Source: Roridomyces roridus (Eukaryota; Basidiomycota; Agaricomycetes; Agaricales; Mycenaceae). From it: a DNA stretch of 64,000 nucleotides. The stretch covers positions 2,418,001 through 2,482,000 of the forward strand of contig JARKIF010000003.1 of NCBI GenBank assembly GCA_029378245.1, in the 5' to 3' direction. The translations under genes were made by a program, and so were the position numbers. A model generated the notes under the pieces. That model was not told where the DNA came from and did no database searches. It saw only the letters and a program-made list of their open reading frames with translations. How positions within the stretch are numbered: position 1 is the stretch's first letter; the number at the start of each line of letters is the position of its first letter. Positions 36,055 to 47,280 of this stretch are shown here, piece by piece.

Positions 36055-38741
36055 ATGTCAGGCACCAATCTCCGTGCACGCCTCACGGAAATCCAGCAAC
36101 AGATCTCGACGCTCGAGGCGCAGATGGCGTCGCTGCGCTCCGAGGAAGAGGCAGTGGCACGAGAGCTCGCAGCCCTCGTATACCCTGTCCTGACGCTCCC
36201 GAACGATGTCGTCTCTGAAATCTTCATCCAATACGTCCATGGAGTCCCCAAAACCTCTCCGCTGGGTCTCCTCTGGCGGTCTTGGCGTGAAGTCGCGTTG
36301 GCCACTTGCAGGCTCTGGACTCGCTTCTGGCGTTTCGATGACAAGTTGCGTTCCCACTTGAGTATGCATTCTTTCATTGCTTGAAATGCATGGACCTAAG
36401 ACTAATGTACAGTTGCGGACAATCAAACATGACAAATTTAATATCTCAGCAACGGCTCATAATTTCGACATTCTGACTTCAGAATCAGATTCAGCGACCC
36501 GAAAAGCCCCCAAATACAATTTTTCCGAATTTTCCCACGAGAGATTAGGTACGGCCAAATTTTCGGCAGGGTTGAACAAAAATTGTGTGTACCCCTTTGG
36601 GCCTCGGGTCCGGTATAGAAGTTCAGAGACTGTATATATTGACTAATTATGCCTGTCTGCTCTATCAATCTCGGGTAGAATGCCCGCGTTACATGCCCTA
36701 TCATGATTTCTGCTTCCTCCGAGTTGCCGCGCATGCCGCAACCCTTCCCGTAAGTGTCAAGAGTTGAGTCATTACCCGGTTGAAGTTGTCTTTGAGTCGT
36801 CTACTTCTTCCCCGTCATAATTCAAGCTGGGCTCTACCTCCTCTGAGGCAAAGGTAGCTGGGAAAGAGTTATAGTTCTCATTGGAGAGCCAGCAGTTGAA
36901 ATCAGAGTCCTCGGGATCGGCTCCCTAGCAGGTTGCTCAAGAGAGAGCTCCTCGTGATCTGCATTTGTGAGGGAAAATTGTGATGACTGGGGTGAGCTTG
37001 AAGGAGATACTGGTGGACCAAATCTTCTCCCAGTGGTTTCAAACTTGAAGCTTGATGAGATGTTTTGGCCGTTGCCTTTCTTCCTGGGGGGGCATGGGAG
37101 ATGGTGGCAGAGGGAAGGGAGCGGACCCTGTCACTCTTGAGTACTGGAGGAGCTTGGGAAGAAGAATCCAGTCCCTTGAGACAACTGGGGAAGAATGCCG
37201 CGTTCACAAAACAGCTTGATCAGTTCTTGAATCTGGCCATCAAAAGTGGATTTCTGGAAGATTGGCTCGTGGAATCTTTTCACAATTGTTCCCATTGAAA
37301 AGAGCGCAAAAAACTGGTTAAAATGGTACCTTGCACGACCTGGTAGCGTGGGAAAATGGGGTACGGCCAAAAAATCGGCCCGGACCGGCATTTCAACTTC
37401 AACTTTTTCGACTTTTGACAGTGCAGAAAATTCATAAAATATTCTAACTGCCCCATTTTACACGAAAAAAGGTTTTCCCACGAGCCAAAACAGAGTTATA
37501 TAAACTTGTCACGTTTGATTGTCCACAACTGTATCACCCAGTCGATGCGCTTAGCTTTTGGCTGGCTCAATCAGGGAGCCTCCCATTTGATTTGGGCGCT
37601 TCCGTAGGGCCGTGGAATGACGCGGATGCTTTTTGTCGCCTTCTGTCCCGACATTCCTCTCGATTCCGAGAACTCCACCTCTCAGCGTGGGGTCCACATC
37701 CCTCCATGATCGATTCAGTGGGGACCTTCCCCCGTCTGGAAAAACTCTATATGCTCCGCTTAGGAGCTGGTGAACTTTCGAAACCCATCCGCGTGGAAGC
37801 ACCCAACCTTCGGGATGTTTCTCTACTCTACAATTCCCTCCAACCCTGGAAAACCGCATTGCCATGGGCGCAACTGACGACACTCCGGCTTGAATCTGAT
37901 CTCTACACCTGCTGGGAGATCCTATCGTATACCTCCAATTTGGAGGTTCTCACCATGTACACTGAAAATCAGGGTTCGAGGTGGATCCCCGAGTCCTCCC
38001 TCACACTCCCTCGTCTTCACACGATTTGCTTCGACGCGGAGGACAGGGGACGACTCACTTTCGGCATCCTACCGTATCTCACCCTCCCTGCGTTGAACAA
38101 TTTCAGGTTCTGGCATCTCATCGTCGAACCGGGTATTCAATAATCTTGTGGACCGATCCGGATTCACCCTGCGCAAACTTCACCTTCGCCTGCGTGACAC
38201 ACTAGGCGGAGTGTCAAAAGGATTTCTGCAAATGAAGTCGCTGGAGTCGGTCCAGGATTTGACCCTTGTTGGTCCGACGGGTGGAACTGATGATTTGAAC
38301 GAACTATTCGAACTTATGAGCCGTCGCGTCAACATCTGCCTACCGGCTCTCGAGCACCTCTGCATCGAAGAGTGTGCGCCAGCATACGCCGAGATATGTC
38401 AACTTGTCAACATGCTCATTGCCCGAGTAGACTGCGCGGAGGGATGCACGCAGCTCAAGTCATTCAAATTCTCGTTCAGTGAACGGGGAGATGGGAACCG
38501 GAACAATTTCGCTACAGCCGGAAGTTGCTTACCACGACGGTGTTGGTGACGCGATCTCTCGCCTTGAAGCTCTACGCCGGAGCTTCCCAGGATTCAAACT
38601 CGACTTCCGGTCTGAAATCTCCTTGTTTAACAAATATATTGATTCAAAAACGGTACGTGAGACTTCAGTTCATTTCCTTGTACATTCTACTCACCTCATT
38701 GGCAGATTCAAAGGATCCAATCTTTCACTCCCGATTCTTGA
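36055..38741 (+). pseudogene. F-box/LRR pseudogene with MITE in intron 1 (F6)
   Basis: Exon 1 (36055-36361) encodes the coiled coil and F-box as in F5 (VYPVLTLPNDVVSEIFIQY). Intron 1 is enlarged by a 1122-bp TA-flanked element. Exon 2 resumes about 37543 with LSFWLAQSGSLPFDLGAS and runs well until about 38130, where HLIVEPGIQ ends in a stop while VFNNLVDRSGFTLRK continues in the next frame. A second shift near 38500 separates KSFKFSFSERG from AISRLEALRRSFPGFK. The terminal intron and short last exon (IQRIQSFTPDS) persist to TGA at 38739-38741. It is the F5 partner in the inverted duplication. Confidence 0.85.
36410..37531. mobile_element. Tc1/mariner-pogo-type non-autonomous element, 1122 bp
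   Basis: Inverted ends CAGTTGCGGACAATCAAAC and, reverse-complemented from the right, CAGTTGTGGACAATCAAAC extend over about 30 bases with few mismatches. TA flanks both sides (36408-36409, 37532-37533). The empty-site form of intron 1 is seen in F5. A minus-strand open stretch (about 37391-36902) shows no DDE motif that could be recognised. Confidence 0.9.
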
Positions 38742-38812
38742 TGCTCGAGTACATTCTACCCTTCCGATACCACATTTATAAAACAAATCAATCCGTATTG
38801 ACCTTCAGACTC

Positions 38813-39659
38813 CTACCACGGCCTTTCCTCTGCCATATCATTCTCAGGTTTGGCTTTATAATCCCAAAACCTGCCACTGCTCTTCTCCTTCGTCGCACCA
38901 TCAACTCTCTGCAATATTCCCTCAACGGAATCCTCCAGCGTTATCGGAGCCTGCTGCAACCCGTGATATGCCGCGGCATTGGTCCCCATATCCGTGGCCA
39001 CCCACCCGGGCGAGATCGCCATCGCAATCAACGAAGGGTGCTCCGCGTTGAGAACCTTGATGAGATAGTTGGACGCGGCTTTAGAAGCACCGTACGCAGA
39101 GCCAGAGAAGTTCACGAACGCGCCTATGGAGCCCAAGTCGGTGGAGATGTAGGCGAAGATGGGTGCGCCAGTGGGAGATGCGAGTAGGAGGTCTTGCGCA
39201 GCTTGGAATAAAACCACCGTGCCGAGGGTGTTGACCTGCCAGTGTTCTGTAAATGAGGAAAGCGGCGTCGTGCTCAGGGTGCCGGTGAAATATCCGAGAC
39301 CTGGTCCCAGCTTCAGTCACGGTGATATTGGAATGAGAAAGGAGTACCAGCGTTGGCGATGACAACGTCCAGTTGTCCCACCTCCGTCTTGATCTCAGCA
39401 ACAGCAGCCTCGTTATTCGCTGGGTCGTTGGCGATAAAATGGATTGGGTGAAAGGTTGGGATACTTGGCAGCAAGCTCTTTCAAGGTGTCGGCCGTGGGA
39501 TCGCGCGCACCGGCGAACACGACCGCATTGGGCCGCGTGGCGAGGACGTTGACGAGCCCATACCCGATTCCGCGATTGGCTCCGGTGACTGTGTTCTGGT
39601 CAGTATCACAGTTGAAAGAGATCGAGAGTCGTACCAAGGTGGACGATTTTACTGGACAT
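38813..39659 (-). pseudogene. SDR reductase with one frameshift (S5)
   Basis: Three exons from MSSKIVHL (39659) to EERPW, stop 38813. Motifs: TGANRGIG, VFAGARDP, IANAG, NTLG, YGASK, SPGWVATDMG. One extra T near 39455 (CTTTCACC against CTTCACC in S2) shifts the frame, giving a premature stop in exon 2; the rest is intact. Without that base it would read as a full SDR, so a sequencing or assembly error is possible. Closest relative is S2; it converges on F6, 72 bases away. Confidence 0.8.
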
Positions 39660-39991
39660 TTGGATGCTGGAAACGTACCATTCATGGGCTCGTCATATAG
39701 TTATTCGGCCAGCTGGCGTATCTGTAATTTACGCGGGGAAGAAAGGTACTAGTTGCGTAGGCGAGTTCTAGCTCCGTCCAACCGGGCCCCTCATCCAATT
39801 CGGATCTGCGTGGTGAGACTCGGCGATTGGACGGGCGCCGCTGGGTCGTTGCATAAGGAGAATCAGGAGAGAGGAGCATGTACACGCAACCACGTCTCTA
39901 CTATCTCACAAAGGAAGGCAAGTATATCGAACTATTTGAGCTCCACGGCCGTAGTAGCACGATGTACGAAAAGCCCACAGAGCTGACCGAA

Positions 39992-41365
39992 TCATTCAAG
40001 GTCTGGAAAGAAGGACGTCAGACCACGGAGCGCAAGAGCTATGAGAATTCTCTCGCTGGAAGACCCGTCATTTACCTGAGAAGATTCCGCTAAATGTGTT
40101 AGAGATTGACGCAACGTCTTGAGTTTGGTCTCCATTTGGAACTGCTCGCGATTCTTCGCAGTGTCACAAGCCTCGAGAACTGCCTCGGAAAATACTTGAA
40201 ATAGTTTGACCCTGTCTGCGGTCTGGGATTTGTCCATTTCGTCGGTAAGTATGGCGAAAAGCGGCCTGCAGCCATCCGGGCACCGCAAATTCTCGATATT
40301 GAATGCCTCGAGCGCAGGTAGGAAGCCGGAATATCCGGCCACCGCGGTGAATAGATTAGAGAGGACATCGTCGTCGGGGCGGACACCAAGACCATCTATG
40401 GTCGGAGCCCGAACCGCCGCTAGCGGCACTGAGCCTAGGAATCTATTCAAAGCCCCCCCGGTTGGTAAAAGGCAAACGGAGTTCGAGCATTCGTATGGAG
40501 CAGCTGGATCTCGCGATACAGTCCGCAAGCTCTGTGACCATTGTCGGCGGATCGTCCTTGTCGATGTACAGTGTGAGTTTCTCCAGAGCGGGTATGGTGA
40601 TATATGGGAAGATTTGGCAGGTTTCGATGCCCAACTCGAGGGTGCGGAGGCTGGGAAGGGAAATTGGGGGGAGCGAAGCCTGCGTGGGCCGCTCCATAGA
40701 TTCAAGTGAAATGTGCAGATTCTCGACATTGGGTGTGTGAGCTAACATCTCCAAGCATGTATCGACGTCGGTATCCAGGTTCAAGTTGGTAAGCTGCGTG
40801 AACTGGAGCGCTGATGGTACCGGAAGGACATAACCCTGCACCCGCAACTCGCGAAGGCGAAGTGAATTGGTGAAAGTGGGTAAAGTCGATGGGCCATCCG
40901 ACATCGTGATCAGATCCAGTTTTGTGAGGCGTGGAAAGGAGAAGCAAAGGTTGGTTGGGAGAAGAGCCATGTCAAGCGCTAGCGTGTCCCACTGGGAGGA
41001 ATACGCGGTGACAACTTGAAGCAGCTCTTCAGACTTTTCCGATGTCAAGTGGGCGACGAAGCGGAGGTTCAAAAGGTTCAAAGGCAGCGCGCCCGCACGT
41101 GAGAATCACAGGGCAGCAAGCCGCACGGGGGGTTCTTTCAGTTTTTAGGCGTTCATAGGGAGACATATGACACACCAGAACCCTTGTCAATATTGAAATG
41201 CGTCCAGAGCCGGTGGGTGCAGATCGCCACCTGCCTCCACAGCCGACAAACCCAGCTCAGCGGCAGCGGATTATACAGCAGGTGGCCTCTGACGTATTGG
41301 AGAAAAATCTTGGAAAGAATCTCGGTGGGGAGCGCACTGTGAAAACATCGGCACCCGATTTTCAT
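39992..41365 (-). pseudogene. F-box/LRR-like gene, 5'-truncated with homopolymer frameshift (F8)
   Basis: Begins inside the F-box (LPTEILSKIFLQYVRGHL, near 41340) with no coiled-coil start upstream. WVCRLWRQVAICTHRLW follows, then an LRR-like exon 2 from about 41080. The frame breaks at a run of seven C on the plus strand (40454-40460): LRLPFTNRGG ends and ALNRFLGSVPLAAVRAPT continues one frame over. The closest relative is F9 (47974-49013). Either a pseudogene or an indel error in the run. Confidence 0.7.
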
Positions 41366-42639
41366 GTGCTTGCTTCATGAGTGAGTGAATTCATGGCCGA
41401 TGCCATGAAATGATCGAGTCGGGCACCTTGGGTTGGTCAGGGCACATTTTGTGATTTTTATTGGATTTATACCTAGACTCCGAATCATGCTCTCTTCAGT
41501 GAATTTCATGAGAGAGGCCCCGGTCTCAGTAGCCCCAGAAACAGAGAGACGATCATGAAATTCAACGAGAAAAAATAATTCCGTTCAATGGCACTGCAGA
41601 TTCGACCCATCAACGACCCATTCCCTCTGCCCGCCCCGAGGACAACATAGACCTAGTATTCGGACGGAGGACTTGAAGGCTTACGCTCAGATGGGTGTGG
41701 AGCAGTGCTGCGGATGAGGTCACTGGTGTCACGCGTGTCACGGCGCTCCACACCTTCCTCCCAACGCTCACCTCCCTTTTCCCTCCGCCTCGTCAACAAC
41801 CCCCCGGGTCGTCTCTTCACGGCAATACCCTCGCATGCCCTATCGTAGTTGACAACACAGAGCACAGGGTCGTTTCTGACCATTCAGGACGCCCTTGAGT
41901 GTTGACTCACCCTGGACCGTCGGACTCATACAAACACATCCCCGAGCTGCGGCTTCCGACTCGTCTTCGCAACTCTCGGTGGTGGGACTGGAGGATATGA
42001 TACTCACAGCGGTATAGGTGCGTCACGAGCTGCACTCCGTCACTGAACATGTTCCTCACTCTGTCTCCAAGTCGTCGTCCCTCCAGTACGGAGTCAATTG
42101 TGTTACTAACACACGAGGTGCGTACCTATACCACCTTTCTCTATCTCCTTCCGCACCCCGGTCCCGAGCCGCTGGAGCCTTTGCCCTTGGTGCGTCGACT
42201 TCCTATCCATTGCTACGTTATCCGTCCCTCAATCCTCTCCCACAGGTCGATATATCACCGACCGCAGCGATGCACGGTGGAATAGCCCAGGAGTGGGGTT
42301 GGTGATAGTTCGTGGTGGGCGGGGCGCGGGTAGTAGTCACCGGCTGTGTTATGTACATGCATCTTGAAAATCATATTACTTGTATCCGAAGTTCGGTGTA
42401 ACTGCAACTACTATTCATTATCCCATCCAATGAACCCAAATGCACTCACGAGGTCTAGCCCTGTTTTCATGTCCAAACAGCATGAAAATGGCACATGAAA
42501 ACGTCGAAAACGCACATGAATTGAGAAATGGTACTTCACTGAGTACGGTGTGATTTTCATGGGCTCCTCTGTGAGATTCATTGCATCGGCACATGAATCG
42601 GGGGGTACCAGGGGACATGAAAATCATGTCCCCCAGGTC
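41366..42639. other. No confident gene
   Basis: Stop-rich. At 42440-42640 words like CATGAAAAT and TTTTCATGTCC recur in both orientations and abut the truncated F11, which may mark a decayed element. Confidence 0.35.
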
Positions 42640-42783
42640 TCACAGTGGCGTGAGGACGGGATACACGATGGCTCCCAGCTCTCGTGCCACCGCCTCCCGT
42701 TCCGCACGTAGCAGGGCCATCTGGTCGTCGAGCAAGTCCATTTGTCGCTCGATTTCAGTTAGACGAGACCTGAGCTCTGACAT
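42640..42783 (-). pseudogene. F-box exon 1 fragment (F11)
   Basis: Only 47 codons: MSELRSRLTEIERQMDLL, then a coiled coil and LGAIVYPVLT, where homology stops before LP and a stop codon follows. It is the N-terminal piece of the local F-box family, cut inside the F-box. Confidence 0.75.
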
Positions 42784-43028
42784 CTGAGCGAGTGGCTGGA
42801 CAGTGGTAGATAAGGGTCGAAAGAGAGTTTCGGATCAATACCGCCGATTTGCCTTCTTTGCTCCCAGCTTGCCACAAAGCTTTTGCTCCCTCCTCCAATC
42901 TTGTCTGGAACCACTCTATATCTCCTGAAAGCTGGACTCGATTACTCTTATGACTCCCGGAATTTTCGCCCTCAGCCCGATCTCGTGGCCCTCGACTCCT
43001 CCACTGCCTGCGTAAGTACATCGCTTGA

Positions 43029-46000
43029 TTAATACAAGGGAACAGGCTTCGCTAACGATGAAAAAATATCAGAATCCGTTTCGTTCAGCGCTTCGAGCTT
43101 CTTGAAATTGGTTGAACACCGCCGAACACCCTGAGTCCCGACGAGGCTGTGGATCTTGCTAAACCCGTCACGCGCACCGTCATATGCGAGCCGGGCACTC
43201 TTGACGTTCCTCTTGGCTGCACAGTTGTAGCCCAGGAGCTCCAAACCCTGGGCGATTCCTAGCGGGTTGCCGACCGCTCGAGCCAAAGGAAGACAGCGAT
43301 CAAGCATGTCGAGCGCCTCTTCGTGTAATTTTAAAACGGCGAGATGGATTGAAATGGAATGAACATTGTCGGAAATGAGAAGGGGGTCACCCGCTTGTTC
43401 AGCGTTCGCCAACGATTCCTTGATGATGACCAAGGCTTGGTCATACTGTTCGAGATAAGCGTGGCTTCTTGCCATGTGGCGAAGGCACTGGGCAACACTG
43501 AGACGATTGTCCTGGCTTGTACCGAGCTGTTCAAATATTCCCTTTGCGGAGGAAAGTATTTGTAGGGCGACAAGGTCGTCATTCTGCCACCAGCGGAGAT
43601 GACCCAATCCAAGCATACCGCGCGCCAAGCAGTATTGGTTATCTCCATCATGGGATAGGTCCGCGTTCGCCTCTTCGACGAGCGACACCAGGGCAGACTC
43701 ATCTACACCAAGCATGTACATCCACGTCTCGGCAAGGTCCATGGTGCATTCGCCAACGCGAACACGATCCGCTCCTCCGGGCAACGATTTGAAGAGGGCA
43801 CGCCCTTGTTCAAAATTTAGACAGGCATCGTCATAGCGATCCAGTCTGAGAGATGTCTTCCCGAGGCATTGATGAGCCTGGGCGACACGACGCGCCGCGG
43901 CGTCAAGAATGGCTACACTGTGGCGTGCCGCCTGGGAAGCCGTGTAAGTCGACATTGCGACCGAAAGAGCGCGCTCGGCCACCACTGTGCTAGGTTTCGT
44001 CCATGATTGATACATGGCGAAAGCGATGAGAGCATCAATGGCGTCTGCTCCGCCTAGAGTTTGGCCCTCGATTTGCATGAGGAGCCCTTGAATGTTCGTC
44101 TCTTCGCTTGCCAGGGATTTGAGATCATCCTTGAATTTCGCTTCGTCGGGGACGGACTTGTGATCCAGAACAAATCTGTGACATGCCGCGTGCACCTGCT
44201 TTTGCACATCCATGGAAATGCGATCGTTGCAAGCCATATATGATTGAATGGTCGGTCGAACGAAGATTCGGGAGCTTGCAAGCGGTCCGCTTCCCTGCTC
44301 GACGAGGGCAGCGCTGCGAAGAGCGCCAATGGCGGGTAAATGTACGATGTTAGGGGCCCACCAACCCAGATTGTGGCCCGTGGTCCCAGCCGGCAGCATA
44401 GACAAGATGGCCAGGAGTGTCAACGCATCGGCATTCGATTTGAGCACTCGTCCCATCGAAAGCTTTATGGTATTATCCATGCACTGTGCCATGTCGTCCA
44501 CTGAAATCATCGCGGTGCCTGTTTTCTGCCACTCTCGAAGCATATCCTCCGGTGGTGATCGTAAACGTCCGCCTCCTACAGCGAGGAGGGTGATCGCCAA
44601 AGGTATGCGGCCGACAGATGATAAAAGGGCGTCGATGTGCGTTTCGTCGAGGAGAGTGTCGAGCTCGGGTTCATCCATACCCGTTTCGTTGCGATAGTTG
44701 CTTTTGAAAGCGTCACGGGCGGAATTGGCATCAAGGGTTTTCAGGGAACGATGCTGCCATTGGATGCCTGCGGTTCCGGGCGCGACTCCCGACGTCATTG
44801 TGACCAGGAGAGCGATATTGGGGAGCGCCGCCAATCGACCGACAATATCCCTAACTTTGCCGCGGTCTGGGACGTAGTCGGAGAACCAAGGCGTCTCCAA
44901 ATTGTCGAGAAGTATGAGTCGGCGTTTGTTCGACGTGTCGAGCTCCGCGATGAGAGGATCAAGGCTATCGTAGGATTGTGCGGTGACCCTGAGTTGCGCG
45001 TACAGAATCCGGCGGAAGAGATCCGCAGACTTGGCCTCGACACAAGGCACCCAGAAAATGTAATCCTTGGGGAAAGCTGCTTGTATCACCGCACTCCGCA
45101 CAACGGCCAGGGCTACGCTTGTCTTGCCCATGCCTCCAGCCCCGGTAATACATACGCGAGAGGTGGATTCGGTGATGAGGAGGCCGGCGATTTCCTCGAC
45201 CAACGAGTCTCGTCCGAGGAATACTCGATGCGGGGGAGGCATGTCTTGCCGCGCAAAAGTGGTGGGCGCATGATGAGGTTCCCTGCTGTTGTTCACGGCC
45301 TCCTCAATTCGGTTCAGCTGTGCAGCGAAGGTTGAGTAGTCCAGCTGGATCTTTTCGAGGAGGTCTTCCACGCGCAGCTGGCTTGCCACCTGAATGAAAC
45401 TGAGTGCCAAGATCATGCGAAAGATCGAGTTCTCACATCAAATTGCTCCAGGGCCACCGTCAGACGCTCCGCACATCTGTCCAGCACCTCTTGGTTTATA
45501 TTGCGGAAGAACAGGAGCAGCCATTTTTTCTGCTCTTTGATTTTGTTTACATCCACCAAGATTTCGTCGAGAAGGCTGCCAGTATCTTTAAGCAATTATT
45601 CAGAAGAATGTGTGACAAGTATACTTTTGAAGACCCTTGATTCTTTCCTGGAGATCCACCGACGTGTTCGCGCCCACGGGAACGGTATTGACCACCACCA
45701 ATGTGAGGTGGTAGATCCTTCCTTGGAGATCCTTCACATTCTTCTCCACAACGGTAGCTTCCTGTTCAGCATGAGACGACAGTTGCACACCTTAGTATGG
45801 CGCTCGTACCTCGCACACCTCTGTTAGGTGCCGGATCCGAGGCTGACTGGAATCCCGGATAAGGACGACCGGAGTAAGAAAGACCGGAACTCCGGGATGA
45901 AGGACTCCGGAGGGCGACGAAAAGTCGGAGGAGGGGGATGGAGTCCAACCGGTGACACCACAAAGACCCAGGGTGACCGGGTTCCCTACGCTACTTCCAA

Positions 46001-46599
46001 GGGAAGCAATCCAGGCGAGAGGAGAAAAGACGAGAGGAGGGCGAGAAAGAGAGCAAGAGGAAGGGCTCGGAGCAGCCAAGGTCGAATAGACCAGGAACGT
46101 TAATATTCCAACTGAGTTACATGGCAGTTGTACAGAGGTTTATATACTAAATGCCCACTGATGTGTACCCAGATGAATATGGAGAAAGTGACAAGGTAAA
46201 AAACTCGGACCCCGGAGTGGAGGTGGATACCCCGGAGAAACCGGAGGGGGTAAGGAGTGGATATCTACACCGGAGTAAGGTCGAGTGGGTGAAGGATGGA
46301 ATGAAATCGAAGAAGGGCAAAAGTCCGAACGAGGACCGGAGTCCGGTCAAGTTTGATCCGGGGTTGCTGGAGCCGGAACCGGAGTTGGGTCAAAATTGAT
46401 CCGGAGTTGGTGAGAATGGAACGGGACGTAACACCTCCAGGACCTTAATGGCAACTTGGACGAATTGCTTCAGGAATGGGACCGGAAGCACATCTGCCAC
46501 GCTTTCGAGGGCTTCGGCGACGGCGTGCCCTCCCTGAAGGGCGTACATTGCTTTAGATGGTACTACTTCCTCATTGGAAACGTTCTGGAACGAGGACAT
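43029..46599 (-). CDS. NLR-like protein: helical N-domain, NB-ARC, TPR-like C-terminus
   Basis: STAND-class signalling ATPase resembling fungal NB-ARC/TPR proteins, implicated by family in non-self recognition and programmed cell death. Exons 46599-46435, 45761-45635, 45585-45437 and 45389-43029 join in frame to 933 residues. The N-domain (about 1-150) starts ADVLPVPFLKQFVQVAIKVL and is helical (QKKWLLLFFRNINQEVL). HRVFLGRDSLVEEI opens the NB-ARC; Walker A is GAGGMGKTS (about residue 240), Walker B is RRLILLDNLETPW, and IPLAITLLAVGG is the GxP-type motif. The C-terminal third has TPR-like helical pairs (RVAQAHQCLGKTSLRL; SVAQCLRHMARSHAYLEQY). No lesion is seen. Intron 1 holds a 612-bp solo LTR. 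Confidence 0.9.
45822..46433. mobile_element. Solo LTR (612 bp) in intron 1 of the NLR gene
   Basis: Starts TGTTAGGTGCC and ends GACGTAACA, the TG...CA inverted ends of LTR retrotransposons. CCTC flanks both sides (45818-45821, 46434-46437), extending to ACCTC if the terminal A is shared. There is no internal retroelement sequence, so the body was lost by LTR recombination. Removal leaves a normal intron of about 60 nt. Confidence 0.8.
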
Positions 46600-46632
46600 G
46601 AGACACCGACGCCGTCCTCCCAGAGAGGAATG

Positions 46633-47279
46633 ACCAGAATAGTGGGAGTGAGACTCGCTTAGCTCTCGGAATTGCCGTTCCGAGCGCCCGACTATGCTCG
46701 AGTCCCACTCGATCACATTTTGATCATGGATCTCGTCACTTCTCGAAATTTTGAAGATCGATCCCATCAGCCGGCGAAGCAGCGGCACCACGCAGTGGGC
46801 CCCGCCGGCGAGCGAGCACCACACAGTGGGCCCAGCGGCGAGCGTCAAGGGGGGTCCGCGGGGGTCTCCCCCGCGTATCAGACCATTAAAATAATAATAA
46901 TAAGCCTTGCACGCAGGAATAAGTTGAGTAACAAAAGACATAAAAGGCTCCGCGCCAGCGGAAAGGCAGCACAGCAAAAAGGCCGCGCTAGCGATAAGGC
47001 AGCGCAGCGAAAAAAGAAGCACTAGCGCAGAGGCAGTGCAAAAAGGGCCGCGCAGCGAAAATGCCGCGCCAGCGAAAGGACTGCGTGAGCAAATATGCGG
47101 GGGTCTGGGGGAAGCAGTTCCCCCAGTACCAGACGGCACAATCGGCAGCAATCATGATGCCGCCCCCGGCAGGTCAATTACCAGCTACATTACGTGTACA
47201 CGAGTGGGACTCGCTAAACTAGCCGAGATTACCCGAGTCCCACTCGTAGCCGAGTCCCACTACTCTGGTATATCCTCCC
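46633..47279. mobile_element. Inverted-repeat element upstream of the NLR gene
   Basis: Ends are ACCAGAATAGTGGGA and, reverse-complemented, ACCAGAGTAGTGGGA (one mismatch in 15). GTGGGACTCG and its complement recur inside both ends. The core has two strong palindromes (46857-46875 and 47105-47126) and an array of GCGCAGCG/GCGCTAGCG-like words. No clear target duplication was found. It begins 34 bases before the NLR start codon. Confidence 0.6.
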
Positions 47280-47280
47280 T

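Noticed and set aside
36377..37437. Host-gene exons inside the F6 intron
   Set aside because: The stretch lies wholly within the TA-flanked element, and the empty intron in F5 shows it is inserted.
42440..42640. Possible MITE with TTTTCATGTCC in both orientations
   Set aside because: The ends do not match over a usable length and no target duplication was found.
44637..45335. 232-residue plus-strand frame
   Set aside because: Antisense shadow of the NB-ARC exon, which has clear motifs on the minus strand.
46640..46715. tRNA-like stretch with GTGGGA...TCCCAC pairing
   Set aside because: No A or B box in the right spacing and no anticodon arm. Explained by the inverted-repeat element.
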